The notes under the pieces were generated by a model. The model saw only the letters and a program-made list of their open reading frames with translations, had not been told where the DNA came from and made no database searches. 7,290 bases of DNA from the NCBI GenBank assembly GCA_947176675.1, contig CAMWRN010000118.1, forward strand, positions 1 through 7,290, written 5' to 3'. Origin of the DNA: an uncultured Clostridia bacterium (GTDB lineage: Bacteria; Bacillota; Clostridia; Oscillospirales; Ruminococcaceae). Below, in pieces: positions 1 to 5,240 of the stretch (position 1 is its first letter; each line of letters starts with the position of its first letter). The position numbers and the translations under genes are program-made.

Positions 1-744
1 GTCCATAACAGCTTCCATAGCCTTTATGGGGTCGATCTCGGTAACGATGACTTCCGCGCCAAGACCCTTTGCACGCATTGCAACGCCCTTTCCGCACCAG
101 CCGTAGCCTGCAACGACAACGTTCTTGCCCGCAACAATAAGGTTTGTGGTGCGGTTAATGCCGTCCCAAACGGACTGACCCGTACCGTAGCGGTTGTCGA
201 AAAGGTGCTTGCAGTCCGCATTGTTTACCAGAACCATGGGGAACTGAAGCTTGTTCTCCTTAGCCATTGCGATAAGACGGATAATGCCCGTAGTTGTCTC
301 CTCGCAGCCGCCGATAACGTCCTTGATCTTTTCGGGGTACTCGCTGTGGATAAGATTAACAAGGTCGCCGCCGTCGTCGATGATGATATTGGGACCCGCT
401 TCAATTACCTTAGAGGTGTGGCGGTGGTACTCCTCGTCGGTGGCGTTGTACCATGCGTAAACATTCAGACCGCCGTGTACAAGAGCCGCCGCAACGTCGT
501 CCTGAGTTGAAAGCGGGTTACTGCCCGTAATGTACATCTCCGCGCCGCCCGCCGCAAGGACACGGCACAGGTACGCTGTTTTCGCTTCAAGGTGAACGGA
601 AAGCGCCACCTTAACGCCTGCAAAAGGTTTTTCGGCTGCAAATTCCTCCTCGATACCGCGGAGCAGGGGCATATTTGCCTTTACCCACTGGATTTTGGTT
701 TCGCCGCTTTCCCAAAGGTTTACATCTCTGATCTCGCTTGACAT
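1..744 (-). CDS. ahcY: Adenosylhomocysteinase (S-adenosylhomocysteine hydrolase), N-terminal 248 residues, cut by the window edge
   Basis: This cytoplasmic NAD-dependent enzyme splits S-adenosylhomocysteine into adenosine and homocysteine, clearing the by-product of SAM-dependent methylation. I read it by hand from the ATG at 744 to base 1 with no stop. Visible motifs are the substrate-domain segment SNPLSTQDDV (about residues 75-84), EETTTG (148-153), the catalytic-lysine region CKHLFDNRYGTGQS (from about 178, with K179 and D183 at the expected places) and the Rossmann NAD loop GYGWCGKG (213-220). The RYGTGQS and SNPLSTQDDV variants fit the shorter archaeal/Thermotoga/Clostridia type of about 410 residues, so roughly 160 C-terminal residues lie outside the window. 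The start is fixed by an AGGAGGT ribosome-binding site (751-757) spaced 6 nt away. It lies 34 nt downstream of the XRE gene with no terminator between them, so the two may share a transcript. Confidence 0.95.
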   Translation of the reverse strand, partial: MSSEIRDVNLWESGETKIQWVKANMPLLRGIEEEFAAEKPFAGVKVALSVHLEAKTAYLCRVLAAGGAEMYITGSNPLSTQDDVAAALVHGGLNVYAWYNATDEEYHRHTSKVIEAGPNIIIDDGGDLVNLIHSEYPEKIKDVIGGCEETTTGIIRLIAMAKENKLQFPMVLVNNADCKHLFDNRYGTGQSVWDGINRTTNLIVAGKNVVVAGYGWCGKGVAMRAKGLGAEVIVTEIDPIKAMEAVMD

Positions 745-778
745 ATGATTACCTCCTGTTAAATTTTTATATTTTTAC

Positions 779-1012
779 TTATTGTTCGTTTTCTGTGTTT
801 TCGTCAGCAGATTCAACGTATTCCATTATATCGCCGGGCTGACAATTCAATACACGGCATATTCTTTCAACGGTCTTGTGGTCTAATCCGCCTGTACCGT
901 TTCTAAGGTTCGTTAAAGTTCCCTGACCTATCAACCCCTCTTTTCTTATACGAGTTGTGTTCCAGCCCTTTTCTTTTAACAGGGCAAACAGTTTATCATA
1001 TTTAATCGGCAC
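779..1012 (-). CDS. Small XRE/Cro-C1-type transcriptional regulator (77 aa, GTG start)
   Basis: This is a DNA-binding protein of the short Cro/C1 helix-turn-helix type (resembles Pfam HTH_26, YozG-like). From the GTG at 1012 it reads MPIKYDKLFALLKEKGW and so on. A helix-turn-helix spans about residues 15-60, with the typical phrases GTLTNLRNG and TVERICRVLNCQPGDIMEY. An acidic tail (ESADENTENEQ) ends it. The frame can be opened up to a TTG at 1021, but the GAAAGGAG ribosome-binding site (1022-1029) directly abuts that TTG. The GTG at 1012 lies 9 nt from it, so I place the start there. The gene diverges from the 81-aa gene at 1259 and precedes ahcY by 34 nt. Such proteins usually repress their own or a neighbouring promoter; the target here is inferred. 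No sensor or toxin domain is present. Confidence 0.88.
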   Translation of the reverse strand: MPIKYDKLFALLKEKGWNTTRIRKEGLIGQGTLTNLRNGTGGLDHKTVERICRVLNCQPGDIMEYVESADENTENEQ

Positions 1013-1021
1013 TTCACACAA

Positions 1022-1029
1022 CTCCTTTC
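1022..1029 (-). promoter_or_regulatory. Ribosome-binding site that decides the start of the XRE gene
   Basis: On the minus strand the sequence is GAAAGGAG. It touches the upstream in-frame TTG (1019-1021), which leaves no room for initiation there, and stands 9 nt from the GTG at 1010-1012, the ideal distance. Confidence 0.8.
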
Positions 1030-1075
1030 AAAATATTATTTTACCATTTTTTAAGTTTAAAGTATATACATATTG

Positions 1076-1126
1076 TTGCACTAAATTTTGTGAAATATGT
1101 CTATTGATTTGCACAAAGTTCAGTGC
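1076..1126. promoter_or_regulatory. Pair of operator-like dyads in the divergent intergenic region
   Basis: Two related elements share TTGCAC-N8-GTG. The first has TTGCAC at 1076-1081 and its dyad at 1079-1092 (CACTAAATTTTGTG, symmetric at 12 of 14 positions). The second has TTGCAC at 1109-1114 and GTG at 1123-1125, with perfect GCAC/GTGC arms at 1111-1114 and 1123-1126. The 22-base segments starting at the two TTGCAC motifs agree at 16 positions. The centres are 33 bp apart, about three helical turns. The second copy fills the -35/-10 spacer of the plus-strand promoter, a classic repressor position. Binding by the divergent XRE protein is inference only. Confidence 0.5.
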
Positions 1127-1132
1127 TATAAT
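1104..1132 (+). promoter_or_regulatory. Sigma-A promoter for the 81-aa gene
   Basis: A -35 box TTGATT (1104-1109) and a perfect -10 box TATAAT (1127-1132) are separated by 17 bp. A TGC just before the -10 gives an extended -10. Transcription should start near 1139, leaving a leader of about 120 nt before the ATG at 1259. An operator-like dyad lies in the spacer. Confidence 0.8.
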
Positions 1133-1161
1133 TAAATCATAGTAAATAGCAAAATACCTAC

Positions 1162-1208
1162 GGTCTTTAGGGGAACGCCCTCTATCACAGGGCGTTCCCC
1201 TCTTGACC
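1162..1208 (+). promoter_or_regulatory. Long leader hairpin in the 5' UTR of the 81-aa gene
   Basis: A 13-bp perfect stem (1169-1181 with 1189-1201) closes a 7-nt loop (CTATCAC). Below it, after a 3/3 internal loop, GGTC (1162-1165) pairs with GACC (1205-1208). The stem is GC-rich (GGGGAACGCCCT on one arm). It is followed by TCTTGACC rather than a run of T, so it is not a convincing intrinsic terminator in either direction. It starts about 23 nt after the predicted transcription start. Possible roles are a transcript-stabilising hairpin, a cis-regulatory leader or part of a small RNA. I do not recognise a known riboswitch class. Confidence 0.6.
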
Positions 1209-1212
1209 CTCG

Positions 1213-1230
1213 CGAGCTGTGCTCAGCTCG
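1213..1230 (+). promoter_or_regulatory. Second leader hairpin of the 81-aa gene
   Basis: CGAGCTG (1213-1219) pairs with CAGCTCG (1224-1230) around the loop TGCT, a perfect 7-bp stem. It begins 4 nt after the first hairpin ends. The ribosome-binding site (about 1244-1250, AAAGGAA) is left outside both stems. An AGCT at 1234-1237 could compete for pairing with the stem arms. Confidence 0.5.
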
Positions 1231-1258
1231 ACCAGCTAAACAGAAAGGAAAATTTACC

Positions 1259-1504
1259 ATGAAAAAGAATTTAGAAGATATAAGGGACAAACTGGAAAAC
1301 GAAGTCGAAACCGCAAAAGCTCTAGCCGAAGCTATGATACTTATTCACGCAGGCTCTTACATCTTTGATCAATACGAAGTTATGTTTGAAAACGTTCAGC
1401 ATTTTTTCGGCTTGATGGTGGAAATTTCCGAAAACCATGTTCGCAGCCTCGATATTCTGACAGACAATCTTACTGATTTTCACAATGACCTGAAAACCAA
1501 CTGA
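1259..1504 (+). CDS. Small protein of unknown function (81 aa)
   Basis: I do not recognise this protein. It starts at an ATG preceded by AGAAAGGAA (1242-1250, 8 nt spacing) and sits behind a strong promoter and a structured leader, so it is very probably expressed. The sequence looks almost wholly alpha-helical and amphipathic. A charged N-terminus (KKNLEDIRDKLENEVETAKAL, residues 2-22) is followed by a more hydrophobic middle rich in aromatics (AMILIHAGSYIFDQY, FENVQHFFGLMVEI) and an acidic end. There is no signal peptide, no clear membrane segment, no cysteine and no obvious motif. It is the only plus-strand gene here. It converges on ybaK with 3 nt between the stop codons and diverges from the XRE regulator, which may control it. 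It could be a small accessory or phage-derived protein, or the partner of the regulator; none of these is shown by the sequence. Confidence 0.75.
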   Translation: MKKNLEDIRDKLENEVETAKALAEAMILIHAGSYIFDQYEVMFENVQHFFGLMVEISENHVRSLDILTDNLTDFHNDLKTN

Positions 1505-1507
1505 GAA

Positions 1508-1978
1508 TTACACCGTCAACTCGCAGAATTCCGCTTCGCAATAGTCCCCCAACGCTTCGGGGGAAACTATCACCTGCATTCCCCTTGCACCCGCGCTGAC
1601 CGCTATTTCGTCAAACAGGACGGCTGTCTCGTCTATATAAGTAGGGAACTTTTTCTTCATTCCCACAGGCGAACACCCTCCGCGGACATAGCCCGTAACA
1701 CCAAGCAAGTCCTTGACGTGCAGCATTTCGCACTTTTTGTTACCGCTGACATTTGCGGATTTTTTCAGGTCAAGCTCCTCGGCAACGGGGATACAGCACA
1801 CGAAATATCCCGACTTATCGCCTTTCAGCACAAGGGTCTTGAACACCTGCTCGGCAGGCTGACCCAGCGCCTCCGCCGCGTGGACTCCCGACAGGTCGCT
1901 TTCGTCCACCTCGTATTCCGCGGTTTTAAAGGGTATCCCTGCCGCTTCAAGAAGCCGCATTGCGTTTGTTTTGTTCAT
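1508..1978 (-). CDS. ybaK: Cys-tRNA(Pro)/Cys-tRNA(Cys) deacylase, YbaK/EbsC family (156 aa)
   Basis: The family hydrolyses tRNA(Pro) wrongly charged with cysteine by prolyl-tRNA synthetase, a trans-editing step in the cytoplasm. The length matches E. coli YbaK (159 aa). Recognisable parts are the FKTLV segment holding the family's essential lysine (K47), the block GYVRGGCSPVGMKKK (residues 96-110) with the glycine-rich substrate loop, YIDETAVLFDEI (114-125) and SAGARGMQ (128-135). The ATG at 1978 has a moderate ribosome-binding site (GGAG, about 11 nt upstream). It lies 36 nt after the membrane-protein gene, probably as the last gene of the proA transcript. Its stop faces the stop of the plus-strand 81-aa gene 3 nt away, with no clear terminator between. 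The exact tRNA substrate within the YbaK/ProX/EbsC group is not certain. Confidence 0.9.
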   Translation of the reverse strand: MNKTNAMRLLEAAGIPFKTAEYEVDESDLSGVHAAEALGQPAEQVFKTLVLKGDKSGYFVCCIPVAEELDLKKSANVSGNKKCEMLHVKDLLGVTGYVRGGCSPVGMKKKFPTYIDETAVLFDEIAVSAGARGMQVIVSPEALGDYCEAEFCELTV

Positions 1979-2014
1979 ATCTGTTTATTCTCCGTAATTA
2001 TTTGAATTATCAAA

Positions 2015-3007
2015 TCACAGCCCGTGAGGCGACTCCACCTTTTTGTCCGACTCCTGTATGGACACCAAGGTCATCTCATTTCCGCGCTTTGAAACCACGT
2101 ACTCAACATATTTTTCGGGACTGGGTTCCTCGTCCGAAGTAAGCGTCAGCCATGAGGGCGTAGGCGATACATATCCAACCGTAAGGGTGTACCGTTCACC
2201 CACGCGGGTTATGTCCTCGATATAGGGCGAATATGTGAAATGCTTCGGGTTTGAGGGTATGCGGTACGACTTTATCGACTCGTCGTAATAAAACTGCACC
2301 TCAACGCCGATTATTGATTGGTGTTCAAAGCTTAGACCCGTACCGAAAAGCTTTGTGCCGTGCTGTTCTACGTCAAGCTCCGGGACGATTATCATATCAA
2401 AATCCGCTTCGTATTTAGATTTATCCTCATACAGGATAATATCCCACAGCGCCGCCGTTATCAGTGTTTCACTGCGGAGCTTTACCGTCTGGTTGAACGG
2501 AGCAGGATCGCATATTACTATCGGATATACAAACCGCGCAAACTCGTTTTTCTGCTGTGTATTGTCCGCAAACGCCTTTACCGCGTCAACAGTAAAAACT
2601 ACAGTGGAATAAAGTCCCACGATCGCAAGCAGGGAAATAACTATTCCGAACAGATAGTACAGCTTTCTGCGCAGTCCCTCGGGATTTGCGACAGGCGCGT
2701 CGGGTACTTCGATCTCCTCGGTAAATTCAGCCATGTCCTCATGACTTTCATCAAGAGCCTCGTCGAACATGCGCTTGATATTTTCGATAGATTCCTTATC
2801 CTGCTTCTTCACATTCCTTGCATTTTTCTTTGCGGACTCCTTGTCTCCGTCATCCGCAGGAACAAGCTTTGGCGGTTTTTGTTCATTCTTTGCGAACTGT
2901 TCCTTCAGCAAGGATTTTTTTCCGTCCTTTTTCTTTTTGGGGTTTTTCGCGGCGTTTTTATTTGCGTAATCGTCGTAGTCAAAAACGCCCTTCTTATCGT
3001 TGCTCAT
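2015..3007 (-). CDS. Single-pass membrane protein of unknown function with a charged cytoplasmic N-terminus (330 aa)
   Basis: No family is recognised. The N-terminal 112 or so residues are hydrophilic and highly charged: a lysine-rich, low-complexity part (such as KNPKKKKDGKK, residues 21-31) and then an acidic part (FDEALDESHEDMAEFTEEIE, 81-100). One hydrophobic helix follows at about 116-140 (LFGIVISLLAIVGLYSTVVF inside it), preceded by RRK, which predicts a cytoplasmic N-terminus and an outside C-terminus. The remaining 190 residues look like a folded extracytoplasmic domain with alternating beta-like segments and many tyrosines. No lipobox, sortase signal, protease or PBP motif is seen. 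The ATG at 3007 has AAAGGAAA 9 nt upstream. That site overlaps the proA stop (3021-3023), so the two genes, 13 nt apart, are probably translationally linked. Membrane topology is well supported; function is unknown. Confidence 0.85.
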   Translation of the reverse strand: MSNDKKGVFDYDDYANKNAAKNPKKKKDGKKSLLKEQFAKNEQKPPKLVPADDGDKESAKKNARNVKKQDKESIENIKRMFDEALDESHEDMAEFTEEIEVPDAPVANPEGLRRKLYYLFGIVISLLAIVGLYSTVVFTVDAVKAFADNTQQKNEFARFVYPIVICDPAPFNQTVKLRSETLITAALWDIILYEDKSKYEADFDMIIVPELDVEQHGTKLFGTGLSFEHQSIIGVEVQFYYDESIKSYRIPSNPKHFTYSPYIEDITRVGERYTLTVGYVSPTPSWLTLTSDEEPSPEKYVEYVVSKRGNEMTLVSIQESDKKVESPHGL

Positions 3008-3020
3008 TGCCGTTTTCCTT

Positions 3021-4268
3021 TCATCGTATCTGTCCGCTTCCGTCGATAAGGTACTTTACCGAAGTAAGCTCGCGCAGTCCCATAGGACCTCTCGCGTGAA
3101 GCTTCTGGGTAGATATTCCTATCTCCGCGCCGAAGCCGAACATTCCGCCGTCGGTGAAACGCGTGGAAGCGTTTACATACACCGCAGCCGCGTCTATCTC
3201 GTTTTTGAATTTCTCCGCATTTGCAAGGCTGTTTGTTACAATACATTCGCTGTGTCCCGTGGTGTATTTTGAGATGTGAGCGATAGCCTCGTCAATGTCC
3301 TCAACCACCTTGACTGCTATTATATAGTCGCCGAACTCGGTGGCGTAATCCTCCTCCGTAGCGGGGACAACGCATTCTCCAAGTATAGCGGCAGTCTTTT
3401 CACAACCGCGTATCTCGACCTTATGCTCGTCCAGCCTTGCTTTTATCAACGGCAGAAGCTTATCCGCAACGTTTTTATGCACAAGCAGGGATTCTATAGC
3501 ATTGCACACCGAAGGACGCTGTGTCTTGCCGTTGTCAACGATATTCACCGCCATATCAAAATCCGCCGATTCGTCAGCGTAAACGTGACAGTTTCCCACA
3601 CCCGTCTCAATAACCGGAACAGTGGCGTTTTCCTTGACCGCGCGGATAAGTCCGCCGCCTCCGCGGGGGATAAGCACGTCGAGATAGTTATTGCACTTCA
3701 TAAGCTGAGCGGCAGCGTCATGGGAAGTGTCCTCCACAAACTGAACAGCGTCCTTTGGCAAGCCGCTTTTTTCGACAGCATCTCTCATAATGTCGCAAAG
3801 GCATTTATTGGAATTGAAAGCCTCCCTGCCGCCGCGGAGAATAACCGTGTTTCCGGTTTTTAAGCACAACACAGCCGCGTCCACCGTAACGTTTGGACGG
3901 GACTCAAAAATTATCCCGATAGTACCGAGAGGAACGCGAATCTTTGTTATCCTTATTCCGTTGGGACGGAGCGAACCACTGTCCGCCGAACCTATGGGGT
4001 CGTCAAGCTTGATAACGTCCGCAACACCGGCGGCTATGCCTTTTATCCTGTCGGAAGTAAGCCTGAGTCTGTCCTGCATTGCAGCGGACATACCGTTTTT
4101 TTCGGCAGCTTCAAGGTCGATCTTATTTGCGGCAAGAATTTTATCGGTATTTTCCGTAAGAGCGGCTTCTATCGCCGCCAGAGCCTTATTTTTCTGTTCT
4201 GTGGAAGCGCAGCGCATAGCCTTTTCGCAGACTTTTGCCTTTGCGCCCAGTGTTTCGGCGTAATTCAT
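3021..4268 (-). CDS. proA: Gamma-glutamyl phosphate reductase (glutamate-5-semialdehyde dehydrogenase, 415 aa)
   Basis: ProA reduces gamma-glutamyl phosphate with NADPH to glutamate-5-semialdehyde, the second step of proline synthesis, in the cytoplasm. The 415 residues match the family (E. coli 417). Clear signatures are VPLGTIGIIFESRPNVT (112-128) in the cofactor-binding domain, ILRGGREAFNSN, the block IPRGGGGLIRAVK, and QRPSVCNAIESLL with the catalytic cysteine at 255. The C-terminus has GHSECIVT, ASTRFTDGGMFGFGAEIGIST and RGPMGL. I chose the ATG at 4268 (MNYAETLG) because AAAGGAA stands about 8 nt upstream and the family alignment begins there. The in-frame ATG at 4364 lies upstream of the -35 box of the gene's own promoter and cannot be on that transcript. 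proB lies upstream, separated by a hairpin and this promoter; the membrane-protein gene follows after 13 nt. Confidence 0.97.
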   Translation of the reverse strand: MNYAETLGAKAKVCEKAMRCASTEQKNKALAAIEAALTENTDKILAANKIDLEAAEKNGMSAAMQDRLRLTSDRIKGIAAGVADVIKLDDPIGSADSGSLRPNGIRITKIRVPLGTIGIIFESRPNVTVDAAVLCLKTGNTVILRGGREAFNSNKCLCDIMRDAVEKSGLPKDAVQFVEDTSHDAAAQLMKCNNYLDVLIPRGGGGLIRAVKENATVPVIETGVGNCHVYADESADFDMAVNIVDNGKTQRPSVCNAIESLLVHKNVADKLLPLIKARLDEHKVEIRGCEKTAAILGECVVPATEEDYATEFGDYIIAVKVVEDIDEAIAHISKYTTGHSECIVTNSLANAEKFKNEIDAAAVYVNASTRFTDGGMFGFGAEIGISTQKLHARGPMGLRELTSVKYLIDGSGQIR

Positions 4269-4323
4269 AAAAATGGTTCCTTTCCGAATAACCTTTATAT
4301 CGGCAATATTTGTATACATAATA

Positions 4324-4351
4324 ATTATACCACAAAGACGGCAGTTGTCAA
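4324..4351 (-). promoter_or_regulatory. Near-perfect sigma-A promoter in front of proA
   Basis: On the minus strand, TTGACA (4351-4346) is followed by a 16-bp spacer and TATAAT (4329-4324). TGG directly before the -10 makes an extended -10. Both hexamers are exact consensus. The start of transcription should fall near 4317, giving a leader of about 50 nt before the proA ATG at 4268. No operator, T-box or riboswitch is visible in so short a leader, so expression looks strong and possibly constitutive. Confidence 0.88.
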
Positions 4352-4370
4352 GGTTTGCAGACAAAAGCGC

Positions 4371-4406
4371 ACGGAAATCAATTTCAGAAGATAAATTGAT
4401 TTCCGT
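4371..4406 (-). terminator. Hairpin between proB and proA, probable weak terminator
   Basis: Fourteen perfect base pairs (ACGGAAATCAATTT with its complement, 4371-4384 and 4393-4406) enclose an 8-nt loop. It begins 29 nt after the proB stop and ends 19 nt before the -35 box of the proA promoter, exactly where a terminator would separate the two units. On the minus strand the bases after the stem are GCGCTTTTGTCTGC, only a short T-tract, so termination may be partial, or the element may protect the 3' end of the upstream mRNA. Confidence 0.5.
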
Positions 4407-4435
4407 AACCGAATTTCCTTTGCTATGCGCACTAT

Positions 4436-5224
4436 TTATTTGCTTGTGAAAACAGTACCAACGCCCTCGCCGTCAAAAAATTTATACAGCACATACGGAT
4501 TTCGTCCATTGAGTATAGCCATATCTATACCTGCCTCCATGGCAAGCTCCGCGGCATGAATTTTGGTTATCATGCCTCCCGTACCGAGAGACGAACCCGC
4601 TCCGCCTGCAAGCGCACGGATATCATCGTTTATCTCATGAACTTCGGAGATAAGCTTTGCGTCGGGGTTGTCCTTTGGATTGCTGTCATAAAGTCCGTCG
4701 ATATCGGACATAATGATAAGCATATCCGCATGACTGAAAATTCCCACATGAGCAGCAAGGCTGTCGTTTTCGCCGAATTCAAGCTCAAGCTCGTCGATAG
4801 CCACTGTGTCGTTTTCGTTCACGACGGGTATTACGTTATGGTTTATCAGCTTCTCAAATGTATTCTCAACGTTGTTTTTTCGCGGAGTATCCAGAATATT
4901 TCTTGTCAGCAAAATCTGTGCCACAGTAAGGTTGTACTCACCGAAAAGCTTGTCGTACATATACATCAGTTCGCACTGTCCAACTGCGGCGCACGCCTGC
5001 TTCATGGGAGTATCCTTGGGGCGTTCGGGCAGGTGCATCTTTGACATCCCCAGTCCTATCGCGCCAGAGGACACAAGAATAATTTCCTTTCCGCTGTTCT
5101 GGATATCCGATAACACCTTTACAAGCTTTTCCATTCTGCGGATATTCAGTCTGCCCGTTTTGTGGGTAAGGGTAGAAGTTCCGACTTTTACTACAATTCT
5201 TTTTTTCTCATTGATATCAAACAT
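4436..5224 (-). CDS. proB: Glutamate 5-kinase, kinase domain only (262 aa)
   Basis: ProB phosphorylates glutamate with ATP to gamma-glutamyl phosphate, the committed and usually proline-inhibited step of proline synthesis. The whole protein is an amino-acid-kinase domain: VVKVGTSTLT (11-20, with K13 in the phosphate-binding site), LVSSGAIGLG (50-59), NENDTVAIDELE (136-147), FGENDSLAA (150-158), SDIDGLYDSNP (173-183) and GTGGMITKIHAAELA (214-228). It ends right after the kinase fold, so the C-terminal PUA domain of the E. coli enzyme (367 aa) is absent. Such short forms occur in other bacteria, and no frameshift remnant follows. The ATG at 5224 has GAGAGG 8-10 nt upstream. The gene lies 16 nt after the dehydrogenase gene and is probably the last gene of the ABC-ATPase operon, while its partner proA has a separate promoter. 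Confidence 0.96.
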   Translation of the reverse strand: MFDINEKKRIVVKVGTSTLTHKTGRLNIRRMEKLVKVLSDIQNSGKEIILVSSGAIGLGMSKMHLPERPKDTPMKQACAAVGQCELMYMYDKLFGEYNLTVAQILLTRNILDTPRKNNVENTFEKLINHNVIPVVNENDTVAIDELELEFGENDSLAAHVGIFSHADMLIIMSDIDGLYDSNPKDNPDAKLISEVHEINDDIRALAGGAGSSLGTGGMITKIHAAELAMEAGIDMAILNGRNPYVLYKFFDGEGVGTVFTSK

Positions 5225-5240
5225 AACAAACGCCTCTCAT

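Noticed and set aside
745..778. SAM/SAH riboswitch in front of ahcY
   Set aside because: The 34-nt gap is too short and contains only AT-rich sequence and the ribosome-binding site.
1027..1075. Promoter for the XRE gene on the minus strand
   Set aside because: TATACT and TAAAAT -10-like boxes exist but none has a fair -35 at 16-18 bp, so I cannot place it.
1545..1564. TCCCCC/GGGGGA hairpin near the 3' end of ybaK as a terminator for the convergent plus-strand gene
   Set aside because: It lies inside ybaK coding sequence, has only 6 bp and is not followed by a T-run.
2000..2015. Inverted repeat ATTTGA-ATTA-TCAAAT between the membrane-protein gene and ybaK
   Set aside because: It is short and AT-rich, has no T-tract on the minus strand, and overlaps the stop codon; too weak to call a terminator or operator.
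2360..3049. Plus-strand open frame of 229 codons with hydrophobic stretches
   Set aside because: It is antisense to the membrane-protein gene; the apparent hydrophobic residues come from the complement of the charged lysine/acid-rich tail.
4269..4364. N-terminal extension of ProA to an ATG at 4364
   Set aside because: The extension crosses the -10 and -35 boxes of the proA promoter, shows no family similarity, and the ATG at 4268 has the proper ribosome-binding site.
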